From a virus: DNA of 64,000 nt. The translations under genes and the position numbers were made by a program. The notes under the pieces are model-generated. The model was not told the DNA's origin. It saw nothing but the letters and a program-made list of their open reading frames with translations, and did not search any database. Below, piece after piece: positions 1 to 7,640 of this stretch (positions are counted from its first letter, which is position 1; the number at the start of each line of letters is the position of its first letter). The stretch spans positions 1 through 64,000 of the IMG/VR virus record IMGVR_UViG_3300007609_001168. One strand, given 5' to 3'.

Positions 1-502
1 GAGCTGGACTGGCTTCGGTCGGCTCACTGTCGGTACTTGTGTTTTCTCCACCTTGGTTACTACTTTGATCTCCGGCTCCGGGCTGGGTATCAGACTGCAA
101 CCAGTTAGGTAAAGGGCGGTTAGTATCACCGCCAGTATCTTCAATGATGCCGCGCCATAGTTTTGCTGTAGCGCCATTCATCTTCCCTTCTAAGGTTTCC
201 GCATCTCGCAATGCGTCTTGTACTAAATCTAATCTATTCAGCTTGCTTTGCAGTTCGTCGCCATATGCTTCAGCGGCCTGTAGGTCTGCTTGCAGTTGTT
301 GATTTAGTTCTTGAAATTTTGCCATGTCTTGTTGAAGCATTTCTATGCTGGCTTCTGATATTTCCACGGCTGTTTCCAATTTTGCGTTATTCTCACGCAG
401 TGTTGCTATTGTTGCTTGTGTGCTATCATAGTAATACTTGGCACCGTATGCAAAAGTACCAAGTATTCCTATTATGAATAATGCCGCATATATTTTAAGC
501 AT
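1..502 (-). CDS. i-spanin-like (Rz-like) membrane/coiled-coil protein, partial
   Basis: The frame is open from an ATG at 502 to the window edge, so the C-terminus is missing. The N-terminus (MLKIYAALFIIGILGTFAYG) is one hydrophobic membrane segment. It is followed by about 100 residues rich in Gln, Glu, Ala and Leu that look like a periplasmic coiled coil, then a Ser/Thr/Pro/Gly-rich tail. It overlaps the end of the upstream endolysin gene by 8 bases. A membrane anchor plus coiled coil directly downstream of an endolysin is the layout of Rz-type inner-membrane spanins, which disrupt the outer membrane during lysis. I did not resolve a partner o-spanin. The spanin call rests on topology and context, not on a family motif. 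Confidence 0.6.
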   Translation of the reverse strand, partial: MLKIYAALFIIGILGTFAYGAKYYYDSTQATIATLRENNAKLETAVEISEASIEMLQQDMAKFQELNQQLQADLQAAEAYGDELQSKLNRLDLVQDALRDAETLEGKMNGATAKLWRGIIEDTGGDTNRPLPNWLQSDTQPGAGDQSSNQGGENTSTDSEPTEASPA

Positions 503-959
503 TAATCCCTACTGAGTATTCTGTCTTGCCGTCAATGCGAGTTGCTGTTAAGCACTCTCCGCGGTTGTCACCGTCTGCAAGATATGAGACGTGAACCCAG
601 CCACTGTCAGGGATACCTGGAGTATAAAACTCAAGGATTAGCTGATCAAACTCTAGGTTGTCACGGATCCATTCTGCAAGCTCAGCATTTGGTACACCTG
701 GTACTTCAATGTCAGCCGCTTCGCCTTTGCAGTGCTGTGAACGTGAACTACCACCAACCGCTTCGTTAAGTTCTGGCGAACGATAGCCACTGTTGAGAAC
801 AGTAGGACCAAAGTGATCTCTTACCTTTTGCACAACATTTTCAAATAGTGCAACTGCGGCATCCAGGTGCTCGCCTTGTGGCGTATTGTCGATACCTTTT
901 CTTTCTGCTGTTTGACTTTTTGTGAATTCAGCCATTGTAAAATTTTCTGATAAACGCAT
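495..959 (-). CDS. Endolysin, peptidase M15 family (D-Ala-D-Ala carboxypeptidase-like)
   Basis: 154 aa, the usual size for a single-domain M15A phage lysin. The N-terminus (MRLSENFTMAEFTKS) matches the start of this family. The central region has SGYRSPELN and then a zinc-site stretch SQHCKGEAADIEV (an H-x6-D type motif), and later GWVHVSY, which supplies the second His ligand. The family cleaves peptide cross-links in peptidoglycan. The ATG is preceded by AAAAAGGAG at good spacing and overlaps the upstream stop as TAATG. The spanin-like gene follows immediately, making a lysis cassette. A late promoter motif lies upstream at 2190-2197. Confidence 0.9.
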   Translation of the reverse strand: MRLSENFTMAEFTKSQTAERKGIDNTPQGEHLDAAVALFENVVQKVRDHFGPTVLNSGYRSPELNEAVGGSSRSQHCKGEAADIEVPGVPNAELAEWIRDNLEFDQLILEFYTPGIPDSGWVHVSYLADGDNRGECLTATRIDGKTEYSVGINA

Positions 960-1672
960 TATGAGCTCCTTTTTAAAAACAGTTGTTTATCTTGATTTGT
1001 AAAAACAAATCCTTCCCCTACTTTTTGTATGTTATAATCTCCTAAAACTTTAGTTAGCCAAAACACTTCAGCCATTGCATCACTGTCAAGGCTAGGGCCT
1101 AAATTTTCAGAAAGATTACTTGATTGTTCTAGTGTTACTTCTATACCAAACGGTTTCACAATTTTAATTTTATCGCCTTCTAAAACAAGATCATCCATTA
1201 ATGTTTTATTAAAAAAGTTTTTGTATTCTTCAGTCTGTACCTGTAACATTTTCTCTGAATATTTTTCAGAACTGTTTGGAATGATTTGTTCTATATTTTC
1301 TTTTGTGGCTACAACCTTGTTTTGATTTTTGTGGTAGGTAAAATTCCAATCTTTGGTATCTGATAACAACGACACTCCTGAAAGCATATCTAATAAATTT
1401 TCGCTAAGATTTTTGTTTCTCTGAACCTCGACAAAAACGTTGTACCCGCCACTCGATATTTCACCACTGCTTACATCAGCATCTAAGACAAATTCATAAC
1501 CTTTTTCTAAAAATTCCATTAGGTCTTTAGCAGGGTCTCTGTCTTTAACAAAAAAATTTACAACACAAACATCCTGGTCTTCCCCCATTTTTGATTGAAA
1601 CATATCAATCTTTAAATCTGATGATACCAGTCCTTTAAGGTCGTGTTTTCGTAATCCTTCATTTAAATTCAT
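959..1672 (-). CDS. Conserved phage protein of unknown function
   Basis: 237 aa, soluble, rich in Lys, Glu and Asn, with no membrane segment or catalytic motif that I recognise. It is coupled to its neighbours on both sides: its start overlaps the upstream gene by 4 bases (ATGA type) and its stop overlaps the endolysin start. It sits between a late promoter motif and the lysis genes, so late expression is likely. A structural or assembly role would fit the position but nothing in the sequence shows it. Confidence 0.75.
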   Translation of the reverse strand: MNLNEGLRKHDLKGLVSSDLKIDMFQSKMGEDQDVCVVNFFVKDRDPAKDLMEFLEKGYEFVLDADVSSGEISSGGYNVFVEVQRNKNLSENLLDMLSGVSLLSDTKDWNFTYHKNQNKVVATKENIEQIIPNSSEKYSEKMLQVQTEEYKNFFNKTLMDDLVLEGDKIKIVKPFGIEVTLEQSSNLSENLGPSLDSDAMAEVFWLTKVLGDYNIQKVGEGFVFTNQDKQLFLKRSS

Positions 1673-2175
1673 GTTTCTAAATCCGATATTTCGTTAGACA
1701 TCTCGTCTTGTGCGGGTTGTATTTTTTCGTCCGGTAATTTGTCTTTCGGAGTGAATTCGGCGTATCTACCTTTTTGGATACTGCTCATTAGTTTCTTCGG
1801 CATAGAAATCTCTACCATCCAGACTGGAAACATATCAATCTTTCCTTTTCTAGTACCTGGACGAATATCGTCCGGCTTACGAATTTTTCTTACTTTTTTA
1901 ACTACGGATTCTGCAAATTTTACATCAATGTCGTATTGAAGCAATCTCATTCCACCTGCAGGATCTGGCATGTCTTCTTTAGGCCACATAAAAGTACATT
2001 TGACAAAATATTTACTATCATGAGGACCGGACACTAACTCTCCGTCTTCCCAGTTATCAAATACATAAAGATTTAGTTCGTCTAGTACACGTTCAAAATC
2101 TTTTAAGATATCGAGGTAATCGTTGGAGCTGTATAAATGTTCAATGTTAGCAATTATATCTTTGATATCGGTCAT
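1669..2175 (-). CDS. Conserved phage protein of unknown function
   Basis: 168 aa. It has a Trp/Asp-rich middle (NWEDGELVSGPHDSKYFVKC) and then a basic RKIRKPDDIRPGTRKGKID segment, ending in an acidic tail. I do not recognise the family, although the overall look is typical of conserved marine T4-like phage proteins. The ATG at 2175 is preceded by GGAG and, further up, by the late-type promoter motif ATAAATAC (2190-2197). It is therefore probably the first gene of a late transcript that runs on to the endolysin and spanin. Confidence 0.75.
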   Translation of the reverse strand: MTDIKDIIANIEHLYSSNDYLDILKDFERVLDELNLYVFDNWEDGELVSGPHDSKYFVKCTFMWPKEDMPDPAGGMRLLQYDIDVKFAESVVKKVRKIRKPDDIRPGTRKGKIDMFPVWMVEISMPKKLMSSIQKGRYAEFTPKDKLPDEKIQPAQDEMSNEISDLET

Positions 2176-2189
2176 GTTTTGTCTCCAAT

Positions 2190-2197
2190 GTATTTAT
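2190..2197 (-). promoter_or_regulatory. Late promoter motif (ATAAATAC)
   Basis: The minus strand reads CGATAAATACATTGGAG before the start at 2175. T4-type late promoters are a single TATAAATA box placed about 10 bases before transcription starts. The same ATAAATAC form recurs upstream of the giant fibre gene (21061-21068) and another fibre gene (63348-63355), which supports a functional role here. Confidence 0.6.
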
Positions 2198-2223
2198 CGT
2201 TGCAATAAAACATCGGAAACTTA

Positions 2224-2550
2224 TCATCCACCGGGATTTTTGCTGAATAATTGTGTTTTTTCTGGCATTTCGGAATATTTTTCGTATTCAGGTAAAGGAT
2301 CTTTTTCGTCTGTAATGTTCGGCCATTCCTGTGAAAAGTATAGATTGTGCTTATACCATTTGTCTTCTGCGTCGTCGGTTTGGTAGATTGCATCTTCAGG
2401 ACATTCTGGTTCACACACTCCGCAGTCAATACATTCTTCGGGATTAATTACCAACATATTTTCGCCTTCGTAAAAGCAATCCACTGGGCATACGGAGACG
2501 CATGTGGTGTGTTTACACATAATGCATTTATCATCAACTATATACGCCAT
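2224..2550 (-). CDS. fdxA: 7Fe ferredoxin (3Fe-4S / 4Fe-4S, FdxA type)
   Basis: 108 aa. All the cysteines of bacterial 7Fe ferredoxins are present: C9, C12, C17 and C21 followed by Pro, then C40, C43, C46 and C50 followed by Pro. The motifs CPVDCFYEG and [12 protein letters not shown] are hallmarks of FdxA. It is a soluble low-potential electron carrier. It starts at a TAATG junction with the sulfotransferase gene. A ferredoxin is an obvious reductant for the many radical SAM enzymes in this window, but that link is inferred. The C-terminal 55 residues continue past the core, as in other FdxA proteins. Confidence 0.95.
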   Translation of the reverse strand: MAYIVDDKCIMCKHTTCVSVCPVDCFYEGENMLVINPEECIDCGVCEPECPEDAIYQTDDAEDKWYKHNLYFSQEWPNITDEKDPLPEYEKYSEMPEKTQLFSKNPGG

Positions 2551-3452
2551 TAAAACGGTCTCCGTTTGTATTTAAAATAATTATATAATTTCATATCGTA
2601 AGACTCTGCTTTTATTAATTTATCAATATCCGGTTGATTTAGAACATCATTTATGGTCCAATACTTTTCAACTAAATTTCCTGAGTTATTCCTGTTACTT
2701 TGCTCTATGAAATCTATTCCTGCGTAATTGCAAAAATCTTTTACGTTAGCGTCAAGCTTTTCTGTAGTTGTTATCCACCAAAATTCGTTAAAAAAAGTCG
2801 AAGCTAATTCGAACCAATCAACATTCTCCGGAGGGTTCCACATCCATTCAGGCCATGTTAGAGGTACTGCTCCTTTTTCGCTAATTCCAGCATCTGGACC
2901 AAATATATATTTAGGATGTCTATACCATGTATCGTTTTCTCGTTTTAGGAAATTTTTCACTATCCATTTACATTGTATGTTATGTTCGTAATAAATGTCC
3001 TGATACCATTCCCATAAACTATCATAATCTTCAGCTGTTTTTTTCTGTCTAAATGCGTTTTCATTCATTGAAGGTGTACACAGAGAAAATTGTTCTGGAT
3101 CTTGATTTAAAATTGCAATTTCGTGTCTGTAATTAAACGAACTTAAAAGTCTCTCTATAGGATTTCTTACAAACGTAATAATTCTAGGTTCTTTATTAAC
3201 TTTAAGCCATCTATGACTATTGCAAAAAGTGCTATGTCCGGTAATTAATTTTATTTTTTTTTGTTGTTCTGTGGTTCTTTTAGATAATAACGGAATATTT
3301 GCTTTAGCATATTCTAAGTCTGAAACTCCTTGAACATAATGATAGTGAGACAAATATCGATCATTGGTTCTATCGAGAAATCCACCGCTTGAATTTTCAA
3401 AATACGTTCCACCTGTTCGGGGAATATGAAAAAAAATATAAATTGGCTCCAT
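2550..3452 (-). CDS. Sulfotransferase family protein
   Basis: 300 aa, a full-length soluble sulfotransferase-like protein resembling the heparan-sulfate 2-O type. The 5'-phosphosulfate loop for PAPS is FHIPRTGGT (residues 8-16). The 3'-phosphate motif is [12 protein letters not shown] (residues 95-106). A TGHS stretch at 71-74 sits where the family has a catalytic His. Such enzymes move sulfate from PAPS to a hydroxyl on a sugar or peptide. The acceptor is unknown. It lies between the clamp loader and the ferredoxin, with a 1-base stop/start overlap at each side. It may belong functionally with the modification enzymes at 37-64 kb. Confidence 0.85.
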   Translation of the reverse strand: MEPIYIFFHIPRTGGTYFENSSGGFLDRTNDRYLSHYHYVQGVSDLEYAKANIPLLSKRTTEQQKKIKLITGHSTFCNSHRWLKVNKEPRIITFVRNPIERLLSSFNYRHEIAILNQDPEQFSLCTPSMNENAFRQKKTAEDYDSLWEWYQDIYYEHNIQCKWIVKNFLKRENDTWYRHPKYIFGPDAGISEKGAVPLTWPEWMWNPPENVDWFELASTFFNEFWWITTTEKLDANVKDFCNYAGIDFIEQSNRNNSGNLVEKYWTINDVLNQPDIDKLIKAESYDMKLYNYFKYKRRPF

Positions 3453-4366
3453 TACAATCTTGCTAATTTAATAAGTGTAGCCGCAAGATTGATTTCGGGA
3501 TCTGCAACCAGTGTGTGATCGACTAACCCTTGCTTAATAATTAAGACCGCTTTATCTTGCATTTCGTTATCTCCGAAAATTTCAATATTGTCATACAACC
3601 AGCGATACACTTCTTCCATTTCCTCAGCTCGAATCTTACCACACAGCAGTTTTCGTGCCTCTTGAATTTTGCCAGCCTTAAATAGTTCCACCATATCAAA
3701 TTTCCAATCTGCTTCGCCTTCGTCTCCTTTGCTAGGTGCATGTAAAACTCCGTCAGAAACATTTTGCTGAACCATATTAATGCATTTGCGAAGATCGGGA
3801 TACGCAACCTTAACATAGCTATCTAGCACATCAAGATCAAACTCTACATTTTCTTCTACAAGAATAGTTGCTACCCTTGCTGTAAATTCAGTTTGATCAA
3901 TCCTTTCGATGTGAAACCCTTGGCAACGACTGTGAATAGCAGGAATAATTCTGTTTGGATAGTTACAGGTTAAAATAAATCTAGCGGTTGCGTGATATTC
4001 TTCCATTACTCCACGCAGGGCCGCTTGTGCGTTTGGCGATAGATAATCAGCCTCATCGAGCAACACTATTTTAAAAGGACCAAACGGAATCATCTGCACA
4101 AAGTTGGTGATTTTGTCTCGAACATCGTCTACCGAGTTAGTGCGACTGGCATTAATTTCTAATACATCGTAATCTTCAATCCCCAGTTCATTTACAAGAA
4201 CTTTAGCCATTGTGGTTTTACCAATACCCGCCGAGCCGCTGAATAGCAAGTGCGGAATTGAACCGTCGTTAACCCAAGATTGAATCTGTTTTCTTTGATG
4301 TTCATCTTTGAACACATAGTCTTTAATTGTTTTTGGCCTATAAGCCTCTACCCATAATGTTTTCAT
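3452..4366 (-). CDS. 44: Sliding clamp loader AAA+ subunit (gp44-like)
   Basis: 304 aa. It begins like clamp-loader subunits (WVEAYRPKTIKDYV). Walker A is GSAGIGKT (44-51), Walker B is LLDEAD (102-107), and the clamp-loader signature SRC is at 146-148. The alpha-helical C-terminal part would form the pentamer collar. It opens the gp45-type sliding clamp and loads it on primer-template DNA using ATP. The gp62-type partner and the clamp itself are not in this window. It overlaps the preceding small gene by 4 bases and lies downstream of an early-type promoter (4562-4590). Confidence 0.95.
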   Translation of the reverse strand: MKTLWVEAYRPKTIKDYVFKDEHQRKQIQSWVNDGSIPHLLFSGSAGIGKTTMAKVLVNELGIEDYDVLEINASRTNSVDDVRDKITNFVQMIPFGPFKIVLLDEADYLSPNAQAALRGVMEEYHATARFILTCNYPNRIIPAIHSRCQGFHIERIDQTEFTARVATILVEENVEFDLDVLDSYVKVAYPDLRKCINMVQQNVSDGVLHAPSKGDEGEADWKFDMVELFKAGKIQEARKLLCGKIRAEEMEEVYRWLYDNIEIFGDNEMQDKAVLIIKQGLVDHTLVADPEINLAATLIKLARL

Positions 4367-4539
4367 AGTTTAGTTTCCGCTAATACAATAAGTGTTGGTT
4401 CTTTTGGAGATTCTTTTTTAATTTCTTCTTGCACAGGTTCTTCTTCTTTGAATCTGTCAAATTCTTTGTTTTCTGATAAAATACTGCTTTGCGCCCAAAT
4501 TGTAAAAAGACTTGCTACAATACTAAATGCTTCTGCCAT
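4363..4539 (-). CDS. Small protein with hydrophobic N-terminus, unknown function
   Basis: 58 aa. I use the ATG at 4539 because AGGAAAAG stands just before it; an in-frame start further up has no such signal. The first 20 residues are hydrophobic (AFSIVASLFTIWAQSSIL), and the rest is a Glu/Lys/Pro-rich tail. It could be membrane-anchored or secreted. It is the first gene after the promoter at 4562-4590 and overlaps the clamp-loader gene. Confidence 0.6.
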   Translation of the reverse strand: MAEAFSIVASLFTIWAQSSILSENKEFDRFKEEEPVQEEIKKESPKEPTLIVLAETKL

Positions 4540-4561
4540 TTTCTTTTCCTGTTTATAGTTT

Positions 4562-4590
4562 AGTATACATAATTTTTTATTTTTTGTCAA
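4562..4590 (-). promoter_or_regulatory. Early sigma70-type promoter (TTGACA-N17-TATACT)
   Basis: On the minus strand a perfect -35 box TTGACA (4585-4590) is separated by exactly 17 bases from TATACT (4562-4567). It precedes the small gene at 4539 and the clamp loader, and sits in the short gap after the stop of the radical SAM gene. Six such boxes with the same spacer occur in the window. Confidence 0.75.
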
Positions 4591-4596
4591 TATAAA

Positions 4597-5631
4597 TTAT
4601 TCTGTCTGAACCAGCTGTATCAAGTTTGAACTTTTAGAACAGTTTACTTCCGGTTGGCAATGACAGAAATCTGTTTGGCACGTTGTTGGAATAATGTCAG
4701 GATTAAACTTATTCTTAAAATTATCTTCGTAAATATTATAAAAATAATCTTTCTGATATAATAGATTACCGCATATACCTTGAATATTTCCTGTCTTTCC
4801 TATAAACAGAGTTTCTACTCCAACATTACAAGACCACCCTTTAAAATTATTATAGCCATTTATTACTAACCAATTTTCTTTAACTTTTTTAGTAAAATTT
4901 TTAAAATAGACAGTAGGACCGATGTATTTAGGTTCTTTAAGTTTTTCAACAAATAAATTGTATAATAATCCAGGATGCCTAGTTTTAGTTTCTAAAAATT
5001 TTTTTTGTTCTTCTGAATATTTTATATCAGGATGAAAAATAGGTCTGGCATTTATAGACCATCGGTATTTGCTCTTTTTTAAAATATCAATAAGGTTTAG
5101 ACATTTTTTCCAGCAGTTCGGATCCATGAGGACCAAACACCAAAGTGCTACTCGATTTTTATAGAGTATGTCGCCGACTTTTGAAATATGAGTCGGATCA
5201 ACCGATTCGTGATGTACACTAATACTTACATGATCTAAAAATTTACTATTATGCTTCCACCATCTGATAGACCTACTTCCGTTTGTTGTAATACTGATAG
5301 AACAATTAAACTTATCTTTAATACTTTTTGAAAACGGAATAAGATCTTTCCATAAAGTCGGTTCTCCTCCACCTATGTGAATAATAAATTTTTTCTTGTT
5401 TGCATTTTTAGAATAGTAATTTAATAGATGTTCAAAGTTAGGCAAAATTTTATCTAATTTTGGCCATTGCTGGGTTTTTCCGTTAAAATTATCAGAACAA
5501 TAAAAACACTTGTAGTTACAGAAATCGCTAAGAAAAATTTCAATGCGAAGAGTGTCTTTCGGCATATTTGATTTTATTCTAATTAGCTCATTGTTTTCGC
5601 CAGGTATTGTTTGTTTTGTGAATATATGCAT
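4597..5631 (-). CDS. Radical SAM enzyme with C-terminal cysteine cluster
   Basis: 344 aa. The radical SAM CX3CX2C motif is CNYKCFYC (C38, C42, C45), and GGGEPTL at 87-93 is the SAM-binding GGEP motif. The C-terminal third holds more cysteines (WSCNVG, ICGN, then CQTDFCHCQPEVNC), suggesting one or two auxiliary Fe-S clusters as in SPASM or twitch enzymes. The substrate is unknown. Its layout resembles the shorter radical SAM proteins of the 37-50 kb island. It stands alone here behind a perfect consensus early promoter (5660-5688), so it may be made early in infection. Confidence 0.9.
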   Translation of the reverse strand: MHIFTKQTIPGENNELIRIKSNMPKDTLRIEIFLSDFCNYKCFYCSDNFNGKTQQWPKLDKILPNFEHLLNYYSKNANKKKFIIHIGGGEPTLWKDLIPFSKSIKDKFNCSISITTNGSRSIRWWKHNSKFLDHVSISVHHESVDPTHISKVGDILYKNRVALWCLVLMDPNCWKKCLNLIDILKKSKYRWSINARPIFHPDIKYSEEQKKFLETKTRHPGLLYNLFVEKLKEPKYIGPTVYFKNFTKKVKENWLVINGYNNFKGWSCNVGVETLFIGKTGNIQGICGNLLYQKDYFYNIYEDNFKNKFNPDIIPTTCQTDFCHCQPEVNCSKSSNLIQLVQTE

Positions 5632-5659
5632 CTTTATCAGGTTTTTTAGATATAAAAGA

Positions 5660-5688
5660 ATTATATATGTAATTTATGTGAATGTCAA
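5660..5688 (-). promoter_or_regulatory. Consensus early promoter (TTGACA-N17-TATAAT)
   Basis: The minus strand has TTGACA at 5683-5688 and TATAAT at 5660-5665 with a 17-base spacer, a complete match to the sigma70 consensus. The -35 box lies inside the 3' end of the upstream gene. The only gene immediately downstream is the radical SAM gene starting at 5631. Confidence 0.85.
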
Positions 5689-6425
5689 ACGATATTTTTC
5701 TTTATATACTTCAAGACACGCTGTCTCATTTTGTATCTCTCGAAGTATTCGTAACAGTGTTCTAAACTTAGAATCTTGTTAAAGGGATATTTAATTGCAG
5801 TAAGTAATCCAGAGTAATCAGTTTCTTTGATTTCAGGCTCTTCAAATTCTATTAGCTTTACTCTTTCTGCGGTGTTCAGCCTAAAATAAGAAAGTGCATC
5901 ACCTTTTTTAATTTTAACTTCTCTAGTATTGGGTAAAAATTTAAAAGTAGGCTTCGCCGCCGGCCTATACCATTTTCCTATGTCGAAGCTTCCGCTGAAT
6001 GCTTGTGTTTTTCTCGTGAAATCGTTATCGTCATAGTAAGCAGGCAGTTGGGTTCCTATTAAACTTTTTTCAGAAAAATAAAGATACGAAAACCCTAGCT
6101 GGTGAATGCCGAATACTCCTTGCGGTGGTCCTAAAAACTGTTTTCCAATTTCTACATCGACATCGTCAATAATTAACCCGTCTTGATTAATTTTTATGCT
6201 TATGTCTATAGGACTTTTGATAACATATGTGTTTTTGATGTCATCCACTATAGCCGGACATTGAGAAACCGCCGGTCCGAAATAATCTTTATACTTGATG
6301 TGTTTTGCCAACTGCACCGGCTCATATAACAAAACTGGACTGATAAAAGATCTAGGATTATTGCCTAGTTTTACAATGTCATGCATACTAGGCATAAACC
6401 TAGTCCAGTATACATTAACGGTCAT
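5685..6425 (-). CDS. Conserved phage protein of unknown function
   Basis: 246 aa, soluble, no motif that I recognise. It begins MTVNVYWTRF and has aromatic and Pro-rich stretches (FLGPPQGVFGIHQLGFSYLYF) suggesting a compact beta-rich fold, then a basic C-terminus (KMRQRVLKYIKKN). Its start overlaps the GroES-like gene stop by 4 bases (ATGA type), so the two are translationally coupled. The 3' end contains the -35 box of the next gene's promoter. Confidence 0.75.
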   Translation of the reverse strand: MTVNVYWTRFMPSMHDIVKLGNNPRSFISPVLLYEPVQLAKHIKYKDYFGPAVSQCPAIVDDIKNTYVIKSPIDISIKINQDGLIIDDVDVEIGKQFLGPPQGVFGIHQLGFSYLYFSEKSLIGTQLPAYYDDNDFTRKTQAFSGSFDIGKWYRPAAKPTFKFLPNTREVKIKKGDALSYFRLNTAERVKLIEFEEPEIKETDYSGLLTAIKYPFNKILSLEHCYEYFERYKMRQRVLKYIKKNIV

Positions 6426-6748
6426 GAAGCCATGTAATAGTCGTCGGGGTTAGGGGCTTCGTGCGACATGCATAAAATATCTTCAATGTCTACTTTTTGT
6501 ATTTTAAGACCGTCGTCGATTTCTACAGATCTAGTCCATCTACCATGTTTTACTAAGATCCATTGCCCTACTTTAAATTCTTTTTGTTTAGGACCTACCG
6601 CATGAATTTTACACCAACGAGGTTTTATTCCATGCATTTTTCCGTTGTCGCTTGGAATAATTAATCCGTAAGATGTTACTGTGTCTTCAAAGTCCATTTC
6701 AGTAACTACGATGTTATCTTGGATGGCTTCAACAATTTTTTTAGTCAT
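6422..6748 (-). CDS. 31: GroES-like cochaperonin (gp31-like)
   Basis: 108 aa, close to the 95-115 aa of GroES and T4 gp31. It shows the Cpn10 pattern: a DNIVVTEMDFED start, a mobile-loop region with SYGLIIPSDN, then CKIHAVGPKQKEFKVGQWILVKHG, equivalent to the GroES stretch around V-G-x-G-x3-D-G-x2-V. Such proteins cap GroEL; gp31 is needed to fold the T4 major capsid protein. The match is by pattern, and the sequence is divergent. Confidence 0.7.
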   Translation of the reverse strand: MTKKIVEAIQDNIVVTEMDFEDTVTSYGLIIPSDNGKMHGIKPRWCKIHAVGPKQKEFKVGQWILVKHGRWTRSVEIDDGLKIQKVDIEDILCMSHEAPNPDDYYMAS

Positions 6749-6950
6749 TTTCTCTAACGTCTCTCGAATTGTTTTTATAATAATCTGCTAGAATTTCTTC
6801 TCTGGTTTTAACAATCTCGCCACCTGGACCGAGCATATCACCTCTTGCATTGACGTTCATGTTTCCAATAGCCGGAGTCTTTTCGTTTCTAAGTGCAAGT
6901 TTTTCGATATCAACTTCTTTACCGCGTAGACTTTTATATGTTCTACCCAT
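6741..6950 (-). CDS. Small conserved phage protein, unknown
   Basis: 69 aa, basic, beginning MGRTYKSLRGKEVDIEKLAL. It overlaps the GroES-like gene by 8 bases and shares one base with the upstream stop. There is no membrane segment or metal site. It resembles small conserved proteins of marine T4-like phages, but I cannot name a function. Confidence 0.65.
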   Translation of the reverse strand: MGRTYKSLRGKEVDIEKLALRNEKTPAIGNMNVNARGDMLGPGGEIVKTREEILADYYKNNSRDVREND

Positions 6951-7420
6951 TATATTTCTCCTTTAAAAAATTCACCTATAGGTAAATTGTATTTAATGCT
7001 GTTAATTTTGTGTAGATCTAACAAGAACAAGCAGTAAGATGCTACACTTGACCCTCGACCTACACCCCATACTATGTTATTTTCTTTTAGAGTATCTACG
7101 ATATATTTTACACATCTTAATACATCTATCATGTTATGCTTTTTATATAACTCAATTTCACCAGAGACCCTGTCAATTTCGGCTTGAGAAGAACACAATG
7201 AAAAAAGATGTTCTTCTATATCTAAATTCATAATATCGTTCGGAACGAACCAAGATTGATCTGGGACCAACTGTATGGGATCATAATCTAGATGTTTTTC
7301 TTCTATAATTTTGTTGTACTGATCCGCTACATCGTTATCAATATCTAAAAATTCTAGGGTACTCAATCCAAATTTAGTTATACTTTTTGCGTATGTTAAT
7401 TCTTGATTTTTAGTCAACAT
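6950..7420 (-). CDS. Small protein with C-family DNA polymerase (DnaE) palm-like motif
   Basis: 156 aa. Residues 118-150 (WGVGRGSSVASYC, then INSIKYNLPIGEFF) resemble the DnaE stretch that runs GRGSAAGSLVAYALGIT and then DP-x3-LLFERF. The rest of a polymerase (PHP domain, catalytic Asp motifs, fingers) is absent. As I recall, marine T4-like phages carry similar short proteins annotated as polymerase III alpha-like. It is unlikely to polymerise DNA alone; nucleotide or DNA binding is possible. It overlaps the next gene by 11 bases. Confidence 0.65.
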   Translation of the reverse strand: MLTKNQELTYAKSITKFGLSTLEFLDIDNDVADQYNKIIEEKHLDYDPIQLVPDQSWFVPNDIMNLDIEEHLFSLCSSQAEIDRVSGEIELYKKHNMIDVLRCVKYIVDTLKENNIVWGVGRGSSVASYCLFLLDLHKINSIKYNLPIGEFFKGEI

Positions 7421-7640
7421 TTATCAAATCATCTAAATCTTGTTCATCGGTATTTAATTTCTGTTTCTGATATCTTAGATTTCTTTCTTCTTTATAAATG
7501 TTAATGGTATTTTCGATTTGTGTCAAGAGCTCAGGCTTCCCTAATCTATGACTAATGTAATATTTTTTAGATAGGTCGGAAAGTTTGTCGTCGAGCTCTT
7601 GATCTGTAAGTTCTGATAAGTTGCCAGTTAGCGGATGCAT
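7410..7640 (-). CDS. Small conserved phage protein, unknown
   Basis: 76 aa from an ATG at 7640 that forms a TAATG junction with the upstream stop. The frame stays open further up to a TTG at 7694, which would add 18 residues (ATQFRQDFSKILRAIQL) and overlap the neighbour by 55 bases, so the start is uncertain. It is helical and charged, with KKYYISHRLGKPELLTQIEN and an acidic C-terminus. No function is evident. Confidence 0.6.
   Translation of the reverse strand: MHPLTGNLSELTDQELDDKLSDLSKKYYISHRLGKPELLTQIENTINIYKEERNLRYQKQKLNTDEQDLDDLINVD

Noticed and set aside
2172-2429. Second minus-strand frame overlapping the ferredoxin gene
   Set aside because: The ferredoxin frame has all family cysteines; the other frame has no recognisable content and no start signal.
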